Under the pieces are notes generated by a model that was not told where the DNA came from, ran no database searches, and was given only the letters and a program-made list of their open reading frames with translations. Of a DNA stretch of 64,000 bases, positions 26,670 to 35,114 are shown piece by piece (position 1 is the first letter of the stretch; each line of letters opens with the position of its first letter). The translations under genes were made by a program, and so were the position numbers. Source of the stretch: Bdellovibrio bacteriovorus (lineage in GTDB: Bacteria > Bdellovibrionota > Bdellovibrionia > Bdellovibrionales > Bdellovibrionaceae); contig NZ_LUKE01000001.1 in NCBI RefSeq assembly GCF_001592735.1, positions 992,001 to 1,056,000 of the forward strand, given 5' to 3'.

Positions 26670-28229
26670 ATGCAAAAAGACCTCTTCCTGGTGACATTGA
26701 ATTCGTCCTACCCTCATAGCTCCTTCGGGCTGCGTTATCTTATGGCGAACTTAGGGGAATTTCAAAACCGGGCGGAGATTTTAGAGTTCACAATTCAGAA
26801 AGATCCCCGCGATATCACCGAAGCCTTATTGCGCCTAAAGCCAAAAATCCTGGGCTTTGGCGTGTACATCTGGAACGCCCAAGAAACTTTAGAAGTCGTT
26901 TCTCTGATTAAACGCATCAGTCCCGACACCATCGTGGTCCTGGGGGGCCCCGAAGTCAGTCATGAGAGTGAATCCCAACGCATTTGTCAGATCGCGGATT
27001 TCACCATCAAAGGCGAGGCGGATTTCTTATTTTATGAATTCTGCAAAGATTATTTCGTTGAAGGAAAATTGCCTGACAGAAAAATCATCGCCGGGGCTTT
27101 GCCCGAGATCACCAAAATCAAAAGTCCTTATAGCCTTTACAGCGACGAAGATATTTTAAATCGCGTGGTCTATGTCGAAGTCTCTCGCGGCTGTCCGTAT
27201 CGCTGCGAATACTGTTTGTCATCACTGGATAAATCCGTGCGCAGCTTTGACTTAGATCTTTTCTTAAACGACATGCAAATGCTTTTAGATAAGGGCTTAC
27301 GCCAATTTAAGTTTATCGATCGCACATTTAACTTAAGCCCCACAACGTGCACGCGCATTTTGCAATTCTTCTTAGACCGCATTGATCTGGGATTATTTCT
27401 GCACTTTGAAATGGTTCCGGATCGTTTACCCCATGAAATCCGCGAACTGGTTAAAAAGTTTCCTCCCGGAGCTTTGCAATTTGAAATCGGTATTCAAACT
27501 TGGAACACCGAGGTCGCTAAACTTGTCAGCCGCCGCAATGATCTGGAAAAAGTAAAAGACAACTTCCGCTTCTTAGCTCAAGAAACTGGCGTGCATACCC
27601 ATGCCGATCTTATTGCTGGCTTACCAGGAGAGGACTTAGAAAGCTTCGGTAAAGGCTTTGACACCCTTTCCGCACTAAGACCTAACGAAATCCAAGTCGG
27701 TATTTTAAAACGCCTTAAAGGCGCCCCCATCGCCAGACATGATAAAGAATGGCAGATGGTTTACTCTGAACACCCGCCGTTTCAAATCTTGCGCACCAAA
27801 AATATGGACTTCGAAACTTTGCAAGTGATGAACCGCTTTGCGAAGTACTGGGACCTTTACGCGAACAGCGGATCGTTTAAAAACTTTGTCGAGGCTATCA
27901 GAACCAAAGCCAGCCAACGCGAAGATCAGTCTTTCTTTTGGGAATTTTTTGAACTGAATGACTTTTTGTCAAAACGCTATTCCCAGTCTTACGGGATTTC
28001 GCAAACAAGTTTGTTTGAAAGTGCTTATATTTATCTCAAAGAACATATGAATTATAGCGACGAGGACGCCAAGGCTTTGATTTTAAAAGATTGGTCGGTC
28101 ACTGGGAAAACAGATTTTCCAAAATTCTTTAAAGAAATCGTAAAATCTGAAACCCCAACTACTCCCAGATCCGCTATTCCCAAACGCCAGCAACGCCACC
28201 TAGCCGGTAAGCAAGAAGTTATAAACTAA
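26670..28229 (+). CDS. B12-binding-domain radical SAM protein
   Basis: 519 residues from ATG 26670, which has AGGA eight nt upstream; ATG 26661 overlaps that site. The N-terminal 150 residues form a B12-binding Rossmann domain (LGFGVYIWNAQE, VVLGGPEVSHE). The radical SAM core follows with SRGCPYRCEYCLSS, the C-x3-C-x2-C cluster site, then FIDRTFN and IGIQTWN. A C-terminal DUF4080-like region ends in a basic tail. Such enzymes use cobalamin and SAM for methylations or rearrangements; the substrate is unknown. Its stop overlaps the stop of the convergent methyltransferase gene. Confidence 0.85.
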   Translation: MQKDLFLVTLNSSYPHSSFGLRYLMANLGEFQNRAEILEFTIQKDPRDITEALLRLKPKILGFGVYIWNAQETLEVVSLIKRISPDTIVVLGGPEVSHESESQRICQIADFTIKGEADFLFYEFCKDYFVEGKLPDRKIIAGALPEITKIKSPYSLYSDEDILNRVVYVEVSRGCPYRCEYCLSSLDKSVRSFDLDLFLNDMQMLLDKGLRQFKFIDRTFNLSPTTCTRILQFFLDRIDLGLFLHFEMVPDRLPHEIRELVKKFPPGALQFEIGIQTWNTEVAKLVSRRNDLEKVKDNFRFLAQETGVHTHADLIAGLPGEDLESFGKGFDTLSALRPNEIQVGILKRLKGAPIARHDKEWQMVYSEHPPFQILRTKNMDFETLQVMNRFAKYWDLYANSGSFKNFVEAIRTKASQREDQSFFWEFFELNDFLSKRYSQSYGISQTSLFESAYIYLKEHMNYSDEDAKALILKDWSVTGKTDFPKFFKEIVKSETPTTPRSAIPKRQQRHLAGKQEVIN

Positions 28230-28969
28230 TAAAATCTTCTTTTCTGCGCAAAGCCCACGTACCCCAGCCACGGGGTACGGCAAAAATGGAAATGAAAATC
28301 CTCATTCACAGATCCTTCATAAATTAATTTAAAAAATGATCTTTGCAACAACACCGGACTCACCCCGCGCATTTGCACGGGCTCTAATCCCGCACGACGA
28401 AGCTGGCGAGCCAAAACTTGCGGCTTTTTAAATCTTCCAAACTCATGATACCCCGCCGGGGTATTTTTAATAAACCACTCTTGCCCTTTGACCGCGACCA
28501 ACCACGCCCCCAAGGTGCGATTAAAGTTATTAAAAAGAAAAATCCCCCCGGGTCTTAAAACGCGGGTGGCTTCTTTTAAAGCCTCCGCACAGTCGTCTAA
28601 GTGACAAAGAACATCTAAGGCCGTCACCACATCAAAACTTTGATTGGCAAAAGGAAGCTGATCAATTTCGCCCAAACGATACTGAACACTTTGCGTTTTA
28701 TCGCGCATTTTTGCGATCCCTAAAACCTCGGGATCATGATCAAGACCGGTCACCATATGACCTGTTTTTGCAAGCTCATTGGCAACTCCGCCATAACCAC
28801 AGCCGAGATCTAAGATATGAGCGCGGTAACCAATGTGGCGGCGAATTTTCTCTAAGGCCCACGGTAACTCCAACCTTTGTTGCGCGCGGATCATGGCGTC
28901 CCAACCTGGCAAACTTGCGTCGTCAGCCACATTCAGCGAGATTTCAAGTTCGCTTCTTAATAAGCCCAT
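28226..28969 (-). CDS. UbiG-like SAM-dependent methyltransferase
   Basis: 247 residues. Class I SAM fold: motif I ILDLGCGYGGVANELAKTG, acidic LDHDPEV, DQLPFANQSFDVVTALDVLCH, RVLRPGGIFLFNNFN. The C-terminal section WFIKNTPAGYHEFGRFKKP resembles the UbiG O-methyltransferase segment after motif III, which points to a quinone-like or phenolic substrate. No ubiquinone or menaquinone genes are adjacent, so the assignment is by similarity only. It shares the CTAA stop with the radical-SAM gene. Confidence 0.75.
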   Translation of the reverse strand: MGLLRSELEISLNVADDASLPGWDAMIRAQQRLELPWALEKIRRHIGYRAHILDLGCGYGGVANELAKTGHMVTGLDHDPEVLGIAKMRDKTQSVQYRLGEIDQLPFANQSFDVVTALDVLCHLDDCAEALKEATRVLRPGGIFLFNNFNRTLGAWLVAVKGQEWFIKNTPAGYHEFGRFKKPQVLARQLRRAGLEPVQMRGVSPVLLQRSFFKLIYEGSVNEDFHFHFCRTPWLGYVGFAQKRRFY

Positions 28970-29104
28970 AGCACCTCAAGAATTTAGATATTCCTGCATT
29001 CAAATTACCAAAGGGCTTTGCAAATCCGCGAGCAAGCAAAAGTCCAGTGATAAGAATCAAAAATAGAGCTAGCCCTTGAACTAATTTTGGGTAAGCTGTT
29101 AAGT

Positions 29105-29479
29105 ATGGGTTTTTATTTTGAAGTGGCCTTAAGAGTTCTACTTGGTTTTCAGCTCGTTTTTTGGGGCCTGAATGGATTTTTTCATTGGGTGAAGATCCCG
29201 CCTTCGGGCCCAGTCATTGATGGGTTCGTCATGGCTTGTAACCAAACTAAATTCATCATGCCCACAGTTAAATTACTGGAAATTATCTTGGGCTTTTTTC
29301 TGATTATCGGATTTGTGGTGCCCGCAAGTCTTTTGGGCCTTGCACCCGTCGTATTTGTGATTACGGGCCTACATCTTTTTCACAACTCTAAACCCTGGGC
29401 CGTGCTTCTTCCTTTTTGTGGCCCTTACGCCATCTTGCTTATTATTCACAGCCTGACGTGGCTTAGATTATTTCATTAG
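29105..29479 (+). CDS. Small four-helix membrane protein, DoxX-like
   Basis: 124 residues from ATG 29105 (an in-frame TTG 18 nt earlier has no better ribosome site). Four hydrophobic helices are visible: ALRVLLGFQLVFWGLNGFF, VKLLEIILGFFLIIGFVVPA, LLGLAPVVFVITGLHLF and WAVLLPFCGPYAILLIIHS. The overall form is DoxX-like. Members are inner-membrane proteins of mostly unknown function, some linked to oxidative stress. Its last 12 bp overlap the convergent TM2 gene. Confidence 0.6.
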   Translation: MGFYFEVALRVLLGFQLVFWGLNGFFHWVKIPPSGPVIDGFVMACNQTKFIMPTVKLLEIILGFFLIIGFVVPASLLGLAPVVFVITGLHLFHNSKPWAVLLPFCGPYAILLIIHSLTWLRLFH

Positions 29480-29872
29480 TTTATTCGAACGATTCGCGGC
29501 AGAGATTTGTTCGTTTAACGTCCAATAGTCATACAGAATTCCAAACAAAAACAAACCACCAGTTAAAAGCCAAATAATACCTGACACCCATTTACCTAAA
29601 TAAAAACGGTGAATACCAAATACGCCTAAGAAGGCCAGCAAAACCCAAGTGATGTTATAACTGTTGTCGCCACTTTTATAGCGGCGATCGGCAGCATCAT
29701 CCATTCCCGGAATTAAAAAAAGATCAATCAACCAGCCAATTCCCAACAAGCCAACGGTAAAAAACCAAATGGTGCCCGTGATGGGCTTCCCATAATAAAA
29801 GCGATGCGCGCCCATGAATCCAAAAATCCACAAGACATAGCCAATAAATAATGAGTGTGTTGAATTTTTCAA
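29468..29872 (-). CDS. TM2-domain membrane protein (two TM2 modules)
   Basis: 134 residues with two copies of the TM2 pattern. The first is IGYVLWIFGFMGAHRFYYGK followed by GLLGIGWLIDLF. The second is VLLAFLGVFGIHRFYLGKW followed by GGLFLFGILYDYWT. Each has G-x-H-R-F-Y between two short helices. TM2 proteins are small membrane proteins without an agreed function. Its ATG overlaps the stop of the epimerase gene (ATGA), so translation is coupled. Confidence 0.9.
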   Translation of the reverse strand: MKNSTHSLFIGYVLWIFGFMGAHRFYYGKPITGTIWFFTVGLLGIGWLIDLFLIPGMDDAADRRYKSGDNSYNITWVLLAFLGVFGIHRFYLGKWVSGIIWLLTGGLFLFGILYDYWTLNEQISAANRSNKLMK

Positions 29873-31275
29873 GGATGTCTTTCCTTTTCTAAATTAGGCG
29901 GGCGTTGATATTGAACCTCGCCGTTCTTGTTTAAAAAGGCCCCAAACATCTTCATCACGTAAAGATGAAATAAAGCTTGAGTCCATCGATATAAATACCA
30001 TGGCATGCGCGGCTGAAAATCATGAATAGCGGCAATGATCGCATCCCCGCCCAAGATCTCTCGGAATTCTAAACGACCGCGCACAGTCTTTTTTGAAAGC
30101 AGTCCTCCGCGCACATAAAAAAGCTGGCGATCCGATTTACTACGCTCTGGTGAGTACTCTAATACCAACAATCTTGTGTAAGGCCAACGCCAACAAAAAT
30201 AAATCCAACGCCCCGTCACTTCGACTTTTAATAATCCCGGATTGGCCTTAGGCAGATAAACCAAATAAGCCAAGGCCGCTTGCTCGGCAGTGATACCTTT
30301 GGGAGCTTCCATTCTTTGCACGGAACGAACCACGTGGCGGCCCCGAGGAGATGGCTGAAATGCCAAGGGACGAGTTTTAATTTGGTAATTACCCAAGGCT
30401 TCATCTAAGGCTTGATCCACCGTTTTATACTGATGCCCCGGGATTCTTAAAAGTTTTTCGGGTCTGAGTGGCAATGAAGTTCTTAACCCCTGAATCAAGG
30501 GCCGCACGAGTTCTCGAGGTGCTCCGGTGACCATGCACACCCACAAGGTTGAAAGTTTAGGGGTTACAAACGGGATCGTTAAAATAGAGCGCTTTAAGTG
30601 CAATTTTGCCGCGATCTTTTTCATGAGCTCTACGTAAGTAACACTTTGTTCAGTTCCGATTTCATAAACTTGATCAAAAGTTTCTTCGCGACCCACGCAG
30701 TAATCAATAGCGGCCACCGCATCAGAAAGCGCAATCGGATGGCTATGAGAGTAAGTCCACGTGGGGCAAATCATAAAGGGCAAACGCTCTACCAGCCTTG
30801 CCATAATATGAAACGAAGAACCTTCAGGACCCAGAATCAAAGCCGCACGTAAAATCGTCGACGGCACTTTGCTTTTACGAAAAACCTGTTCGACTTCCCA
30901 ACGACTGCGCAAGTGTTTTGATTCTTGGGATTTATCTTCAGGACGCATACCACCTAAAAATATGATTTGCTTGATACCGCAAGCTTCAGCCGCGCGTACA
31001 AAGTTATCAGCCACGATCAGATCAAAGTCGTCAAAAGTTCCTTGGGTCAGATGCGCCGACGGTCGCATCGAATGGACCAAATAAATCGCCACATCACAAC
31101 CCGCCAAACCTTTTTCGGCATCAAGCATGCTAAAAAGGTCACAATCCCGCCACTGGATATGGTTCGTATCTGCTTTTTTGGCGCGACTAAGCCCAATGAT
31201 TTCGTGATTTTTTTCTAATTCTTTAACAAGATTTTTTCCGACAAAACCACTAGCTCCAGCAATGGCAATTTTCAC
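29869..31275 (-). CDS. NAD(P)-binding epimerase-type protein with DUF2867 C-terminal domain
   Basis: 468 residues from the GTG at 31275, supported by GGAGG six nt upstream; the 10 codons before it lack any such site. The N-terminal half is an atypical SDR/NmrA-like Rossmann domain: KIAIAGASGFVGKNLVKELE, YLVHSMRPSAH and FLGGMRPE. The C-terminal 150 residues (about 320-460, GRWIYFCWRWPYTRLLVLEY) match the DUF2867 domain often fused to this fold. Substrate unknown; related proteins act on lipids or quinones. Operon with the TM2 gene. Confidence 0.78.
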   Translation of the reverse strand: MKIAIAGASGFVGKNLVKELEKNHEIIGLSRAKKADTNHIQWRDCDLFSMLDAEKGLAGCDVAIYLVHSMRPSAHLTQGTFDDFDLIVADNFVRAAEACGIKQIIFLGGMRPEDKSQESKHLRSRWEVEQVFRKSKVPSTILRAALILGPEGSSFHIMARLVERLPFMICPTWTYSHSHPIALSDAVAAIDYCVGREETFDQVYEIGTEQSVTYVELMKKIAAKLHLKRSILTIPFVTPKLSTLWVCMVTGAPRELVRPLIQGLRTSLPLRPEKLLRIPGHQYKTVDQALDEALGNYQIKTRPLAFQPSPRGRHVVRSVQRMEAPKGITAEQAALAYLVYLPKANPGLLKVEVTGRWIYFCWRWPYTRLLVLEYSPERSKSDRQLFYVRGGLLSKKTVRGRLEFREILGGDAIIAAIHDFQPRMPWYLYRWTQALFHLYVMKMFGAFLNKNGEVQYQRPPNLEKERHP

Positions 31276-31362
31276 TTCAGGCCTCCACGTACTTAAGCCT
31301 AACACAAGGACGTCAAGTGTCTAAAAAGAAGTGATAAAAAACAAAATTATTTAAAACCCTTC

Positions 31363-31434
31363 ACCTTGACAAAAAAAATCTAAGACTCAAGGCAAGGCCG
31401 GCCTGTGTTTTTCTACGTCGGCGGGACCTTGACA
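31363..31434 (+). promoter_or_regulatory. Repeated ACCTTGACA boxes upstream of hsp20
   Basis: ACCTTGACA occurs at 31363-31371 and 31426-31434, 63 bp apart. The first copy also forms CCTTGA-N17-TCAAGG (31364-31392). CTTGA is the heat-shock sigma -35 core and TTGACA the housekeeping -35, so two promoters are possible. No clear -10 box is visible for either. The hsp20 start is 57 bp after the second copy. Confidence 0.4.
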
Positions 31435-31491
31435 TTAAAAACGGCGATAACATGTTTGAGATATAGGAACCAAACCGTAAAGGAGGTTATT

Positions 31492-32016
31492 ATGAGACTC
31501 ATTAATTCTAATTGGCCCACGCGCCGAAGTAATTCTGTAGACCTATTTGATGAAATGGAGCGCATGTTTGCAGACTTCCAAAATTCTTGGGATCAACAAC
31601 CGGCGCAACGAAGCTTTACACCCGCAGTGGATGTGAGCGAATCCGCAGAACACTATCTGATGACGGTGGATCTGCCAGGATTTAAAAAAGACGATATTAA
31701 AATTGAAATGAATGACAACGTTCTGACCATCTCTGGAGAACGTCGCCGCGAAACTACAGTTGATGAAGAAAAGAAAACGCATCGTTTCGAAAGATCTTAT
31801 GGATCCTTCACGCGAAGCTTCTCTCTTCCCACAACGGTGTCGGGTGATAAAATCGAAGCCAACTATGAAGATGGTGTGCTAAGCCTTTATCTACCTAAAA
31901 CACCTGTAGCCAAAGCGCGCACAATCCAGATCGAATCTAAAAATGGGGGCTTCTTCGACAAGTTGCTTGGCAACAAAAAAGACGTCGAAGTCAAATCGAA
32001 CACCTCTTCTCACTAA
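31492..32016 (+). CDS. Small heat-shock protein, Hsp20/alpha-crystallin family
   Basis: 174 residues from ATG 31492, eight nt after AAGGAGGT; an in-frame start 87 nt earlier lies in the promoter region. N-terminal arm NSVDLFDEMERMFADF, then a full alpha-crystallin domain (about 45-145): PAVDVSESAEHYLMTVDLPG, KKDDIKIEMNDNVLTISGER, ERSYGSFTRSFSLP, and ANYEDGVLSLYLPK with the G-V-L motif. The tail has TIQIES, an I-x-I motif. It binds unfolding proteins without ATP. A strong terminator follows at 32040. Confidence 0.95.
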   Translation: MRLINSNWPTRRSNSVDLFDEMERMFADFQNSWDQQPAQRSFTPAVDVSESAEHYLMTVDLPGFKKDDIKIEMNDNVLTISGERRRETTVDEEKKTHRFERSYGSFTRSFSLPTTVSGDKIEANYEDGVLSLYLPKTPVAKARTIQIESKNGGFFDKLLGNKKDVEVKSNTSSH

Positions 32017-32039
32017 TCACTGCAACGCCAGTGTCCTTT

Positions 32040-32080
32040 GGAGGATCTGTCCCCCCGGCAGATCCTCCTTCTTTTTTTCT
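32040..32080 (+). terminator. Rho-independent terminator of hsp20
   Basis: GGAGGATCTG (32040-32049) pairs with CAGATCCTCC (32059-32068), followed by a T-rich run. It lies 24 bp after the hsp20 stop. Confidence 0.92.
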
Positions 32081-32145
32081 TACGCCATTGCAAGATGACT
32101 TTTTCTCCCCATAAAGCAATAATTATTGAATCAAAGGAAATGCTT

Positions 32146-32685
32146 ATGTCCGCGCAAAGAGTCCTTAGCTTCTGGTTCAACGAAACAAATCCCGAAAACT
32201 GGTTTAAAAAAGACCTGAAATTTGACGATCAGGTGAAGGCTCTTTTTTTGGGAACTTACAATGAAGTCGTCGCGGGTAATACCGCTTCTTGGCGTAAAAC
32301 CGCCCAAGGACGATTGGCCGAAATCATCGTGCTTGATCAATTTCCTCGCAATATGTTTCGCGATACGCCTCAAGCATTTGCGTCAGATGAAATCGCTTTA
32401 AATTTAGCTCGTGAAGCCGTGCGCCTAGGTGAGGATGAAATGCTCAATCCCACGGAAAAAGCATTTTTATATATGCCCTATATGCACAGCGAATCTAAAA
32501 AGATGCATCAGGAGGCTTTGCGCCTTTATTCCCAAAAAGGGTTGGAAGAAAATTTGAAGTTTGAAATCCTGCACAAAAATATTATCGATCGTTTTGGTCG
32601 CTATCCGCATCGCAACAAAATCTTGGGCAGAAAATCCACCCCGGACGAATTAGAATTTCTAAAACAACCCGGATCATCGTTTTGA
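32146..32685 (+). CDS. DUF924 family protein
   Basis: 179 residues from ATG 32146 with AAAGGAA upstream; an in-frame ATG two codons earlier is too close to that site. DUF924 signatures are clear: RVLSFWFNETNPENWFKKD, GRLAEIIVLDQFPRNMFRDT, EKAFLYMPYMHSE, and IDRFGRYPHRNKILGR near the end. The fold is TPR-like and the function is unsettled. It starts 66 bp after the hsp20 terminator hairpin and ends 50 bp before the Gre-like gene. Confidence 0.9.
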   Translation: MSAQRVLSFWFNETNPENWFKKDLKFDDQVKALFLGTYNEVVAGNTASWRKTAQGRLAEIIVLDQFPRNMFRDTPQAFASDEIALNLAREAVRLGEDEMLNPTEKAFLYMPYMHSESKKMHQEALRLYSQKGLEENLKFEILHKNIIDRFGRYPHRNKILGRKSTPDELEFLKQPGSSF

Positions 32686-32734
32686 TTGATTTCCCATAGA
32701 CCTCGGCCATACTAGGCCAAAGAGGTTTATTAGC

Positions 32735-33214
32735 TTGGATAAAAAGAAACTCGTCGAAACAATCATCGCTCAATTAAATGCCGACATGGCTGTAGCCAAA
32801 GCTGCGGCCCTTGCCACTTATGAAGCGGCCACGCACGAGGAAAGTAAGCCTGAAAATGAATATGATACGCGGGGGCTCGAGGCCTCCTACCTAGCGGGTG
32901 CCCAAGCCAAACGCATTGCTGAAATCGAAGAGCTTTTGGTGATCTGCAAGCATCTCAATTTAAAAGATTTTGGGCCGGACGACAAAATCAACGTCACCGC
33001 CGTGGTTGAACTTGAACTTAATGGCAAACATAATTTCTATTTTATTATGCCTAAAGGGGGCGGTGTTTCGGTTTCTTTTGAAGGAAAAACGGTTCAGATC
33101 ATCACGGCTAACACGCCCGTGGGTGAAGCCTTGCAAGACTTAAAGCAAGGAGACGTCGCCGTGGTTGAAAATGGCGCGCAAGTTCGTGAATACGAAATCG
33201 TGAACGTTTGGTAA
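32735..33214 (+). CDS. GreA/GreB-like transcription factor family protein
   Basis: 159 residues starting at TTG, with AGAGG nine nt upstream and no earlier or better start. N-terminal helical part (about 1-75) with an amphipathic segment like the Gre coiled coil. The C-terminal part (about 85-158) resembles the GreAB-C FKBP-like domain: AVVELELNGKHNFYFIMP, ITANTPVGEALQDLKQGD and REYEIVNVW. The acidic D/E pair at the coiled-coil tip of true GreA is not evident, so it may be a Gre-like secondary-channel binder. The asparaginase-like gene starts 17 bp downstream. Confidence 0.72.
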   Translation: MDKKKLVETIIAQLNADMAVAKAAALATYEAATHEESKPENEYDTRGLEASYLAGAQAKRIAEIEELLVICKHLNLKDFGPDDKINVTAVVELELNGKHNFYFIMPKGGGVSVSFEGKTVQIITANTPVGEALQDLKQGDVAVVENGAQVREYEIVNVW

Positions 33215-33230
33215 GAGGATTTAAACTCAC

Positions 33231-33749
33231 ATGAACAAAAATCAACAAGACGTCGTCATTATCACCACCGGCGGAACCATTGAAAAAACTTATAACGAGT
33301 TTGATGGCTCTTTAGAAAATCGCGGCACCAGCATAAAAAACCGCATTCTTTCTAAAATGCGCCTGCCCTATACCAACATCTCAGTCCACCCGATCATGAG
33401 CAAAGATTCTTTATACATGAACGACGAGGATCGCGTGATGATTTCAAAAACTGTGCAAGAAGAGATGAAACGCCAACACCCGATCGTGGTTTTGCACGGA
33501 ACCGACACCATGCACCTATCGGCCGAGTATTGTTTTAAAACGATCTCCCATCCTTCAACCGCCGTGGTTTTCACCGGCGCTATGATTCCCATGGGATTTG
33601 ATGACAGCGATGCCACTCAAAATGTCACAGAAGCCTTGCTAGCCGCAAAGCTTCTGAAACCCGGATTTTATATTTCATTTCATAATCAGATTTTCGAAGT
33701 GCCTCATGTTCGGAAGAACAAAGAAAAAGGCACTTTCGAAAGTTTTTAG
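33231..33749 (+). CDS. Short single-domain asparaginase-like protein
   Basis: 172 residues, about half of a normal asparaginase. Only the N-terminal domain is present: VVIITTGGTIEKTYN with the nucleophile-bearing T-G-G-T-I motif, and VVLHGTDTMHLSAEY with H-G-T-D-T. The C-terminal domain that completes the active site in the dimer of full-length enzymes is missing, and no remnant follows, since the next gene is convergent and overlaps the TTAG stop. Short one-domain members exist in other bacteria, so this need not be a broken gene. Activity is uncertain. Good AGAGG site upstream. Confidence 0.8.
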   Translation: MNKNQQDVVIITTGGTIEKTYNEFDGSLENRGTSIKNRILSKMRLPYTNISVHPIMSKDSLYMNDEDRVMISKTVQEEMKRQHPIVVLHGTDTMHLSAEYCFKTISHPSTAVVFTGAMIPMGFDDSDATQNVTEALLAAKLLKPGFYISFHNQIFEVPHVRKNKEKGTFESF

Positions 33750-35035
33750 AACCAAGCTTCGAATTGGTAACCGAAATTGGTGCCGGCATTTTTATTAGCA
33801 AACACGGATGTAGCGGGCGCCATATTTGATTTGTTTGAATCCGACCACATCGAATGCGCTAGGTAAGCGCGCATCACCGGGCGGCCCCAGATAGACTTGC
33901 TGAAAGAAATCTGTGGCGCAATTGAAACACGACTTAGATCACGATCGCCGATGTACTCGGTGCCAGTCTTTTCTGATTCTGAATTAATACGCGAAAAGCC
34001 GCCCTCAAAAACCAACTGGAAGCGATCTGAAATTTCATAGATCGGACGAACGCCGACCTCATACCAATTCGTTTTACTATCGGCATCTTTACCGTTGTCT
34101 GAAGTATTCGCTGCGGCACTGAGAATCACTGCCCATTTGTTACTGATGTCATGGTGATAATCTTCCACCACGCGCGCCGTCCACGCTCGATTTTGGCTGG
34201 TGTCGTTTTCTGGAACACGCACGCTGCCATAAATATTAAGACCACTCATCGCGCCTTGACCGTACATCAAGGTGAAGTTGTTAAAGCCCGTTCCGACTTT
34301 TCCGCTGAGACGCGCGGATAAAGAATAACCGTTCGTTGGAACATACACGGTGGTGCCTTCCGTGCTCCCTTCCGCAAACGCATACACTCCCCAGAAATTA
34401 AGTTGTTGGTTTTCAGAAACTGGAATTTCTTTCCAGCGAAGGTCCAAGGCTTGTAATACTGGCGCACCCGTTGAAGTTTCCACGTAATCCCCAGAGGCCG
34501 TGACCTTATCATCAGACTGAATCAAATGCGCGATCGCAAGTTTGCCCGTGCCGATAGGGATCTGATCCCAACCTGCACCCACGCCACTCATGTCTGCGTA
34601 ATAATACCAATCAAAGATATACACATCCACATCACGGTAAAAGCGTTTGCCAACCCAGAATTCCCCAGGGACTTCACTGAATCCACCCGCACTTACGAAG
34701 GCTTCAAGCTGCGCAATATTGCGATTTGCCGCAGGCTCCCATTGTCGGGTTCCCTTACCTTGCATGACCAAACGAGTGTTGGTTTTGAAATATACGGGAT
34801 CCGCAACATCGGGCTTTTTATGATGGAACACCATGGCAATCTCAGAGTAGAAATCGCACTCATTCCCTAAACGTAGGAAATTAGCGGGAATTCCCGAGTT
34901 GTAAAAACATTGCTGTTTTCCACCCTCAAAATTCACCCCTGTTCCACCCCGCAGATATCCCGTGAAATCCGCTTCTAAAGCAAAACTTGTCGAAGCAAAC
35001 CAACTTATAATTAGGATTCCCATAATTCTTTTCAT
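33746..35035 (-). CDS. lamB: Maltoporin-type outer-membrane channel
   Basis: 429 residues from ATG 35035, with AAGGGGA just upstream; earlier in-frame starts have no ribosome site. Signal peptide MKRIMGILIISWFASTSFA. The mature part begins DFTGYLRGGTGVNFEGGKQQ, the LamB opening, and has FWVGKRFYRDVDVYIFDWYY and GVGAGWDQIPIG, typical greasy-slide and barrel segments. It ends FEAWF with the C-terminal Phe for BAM insertion. It carries maltodextrins across the outer membrane. It is divergent from pulA by 79 bp and shares a TTAG stop with the asparaginase gene. Confidence 0.93.
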   Translation of the reverse strand: MKRIMGILIISWFASTSFALEADFTGYLRGGTGVNFEGGKQQCFYNSGIPANFLRLGNECDFYSEIAMVFHHKKPDVADPVYFKTNTRLVMQGKGTRQWEPAANRNIAQLEAFVSAGGFSEVPGEFWVGKRFYRDVDVYIFDWYYYADMSGVGAGWDQIPIGTGKLAIAHLIQSDDKVTASGDYVETSTGAPVLQALDLRWKEIPVSENQQLNFWGVYAFAEGSTEGTTVYVPTNGYSLSARLSGKVGTGFNNFTLMYGQGAMSGLNIYGSVRVPENDTSQNRAWTARVVEDYHHDISNKWAVILSAAANTSDNGKDADSKTNWYEVGVRPIYEISDRFQLVFEGGFSRINSESEKTGTEYIGDRDLSRVSIAPQISFSKSIWGRPVMRAYLAHSMWSDSNKSNMAPATSVFANKNAGTNFGYQFEAWF

Positions 35036-35070
35036 TCTGTCCCCTTGAAAAACCGAAGGCTTACCCATAA

Positions 35071-35095
35071 AGTCTGCGCCTGACAAGAACAGACT
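35071..35095. promoter_or_regulatory. Inverted repeat in the lamB/pulA divergent control region
   Basis: AGTCTG at 35071-35076 and CAGACT at 35090-35095, 13 bp apart, near the middle of the 79-bp space between lamB and pulA. A shared operator here could switch both transcripts. No local regulator gene is present. The arms are short, so chance is possible. Confidence 0.35.
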
Positions 35096-35114
35096 GTAAC
35101 GGGGGGCCGCAGTT

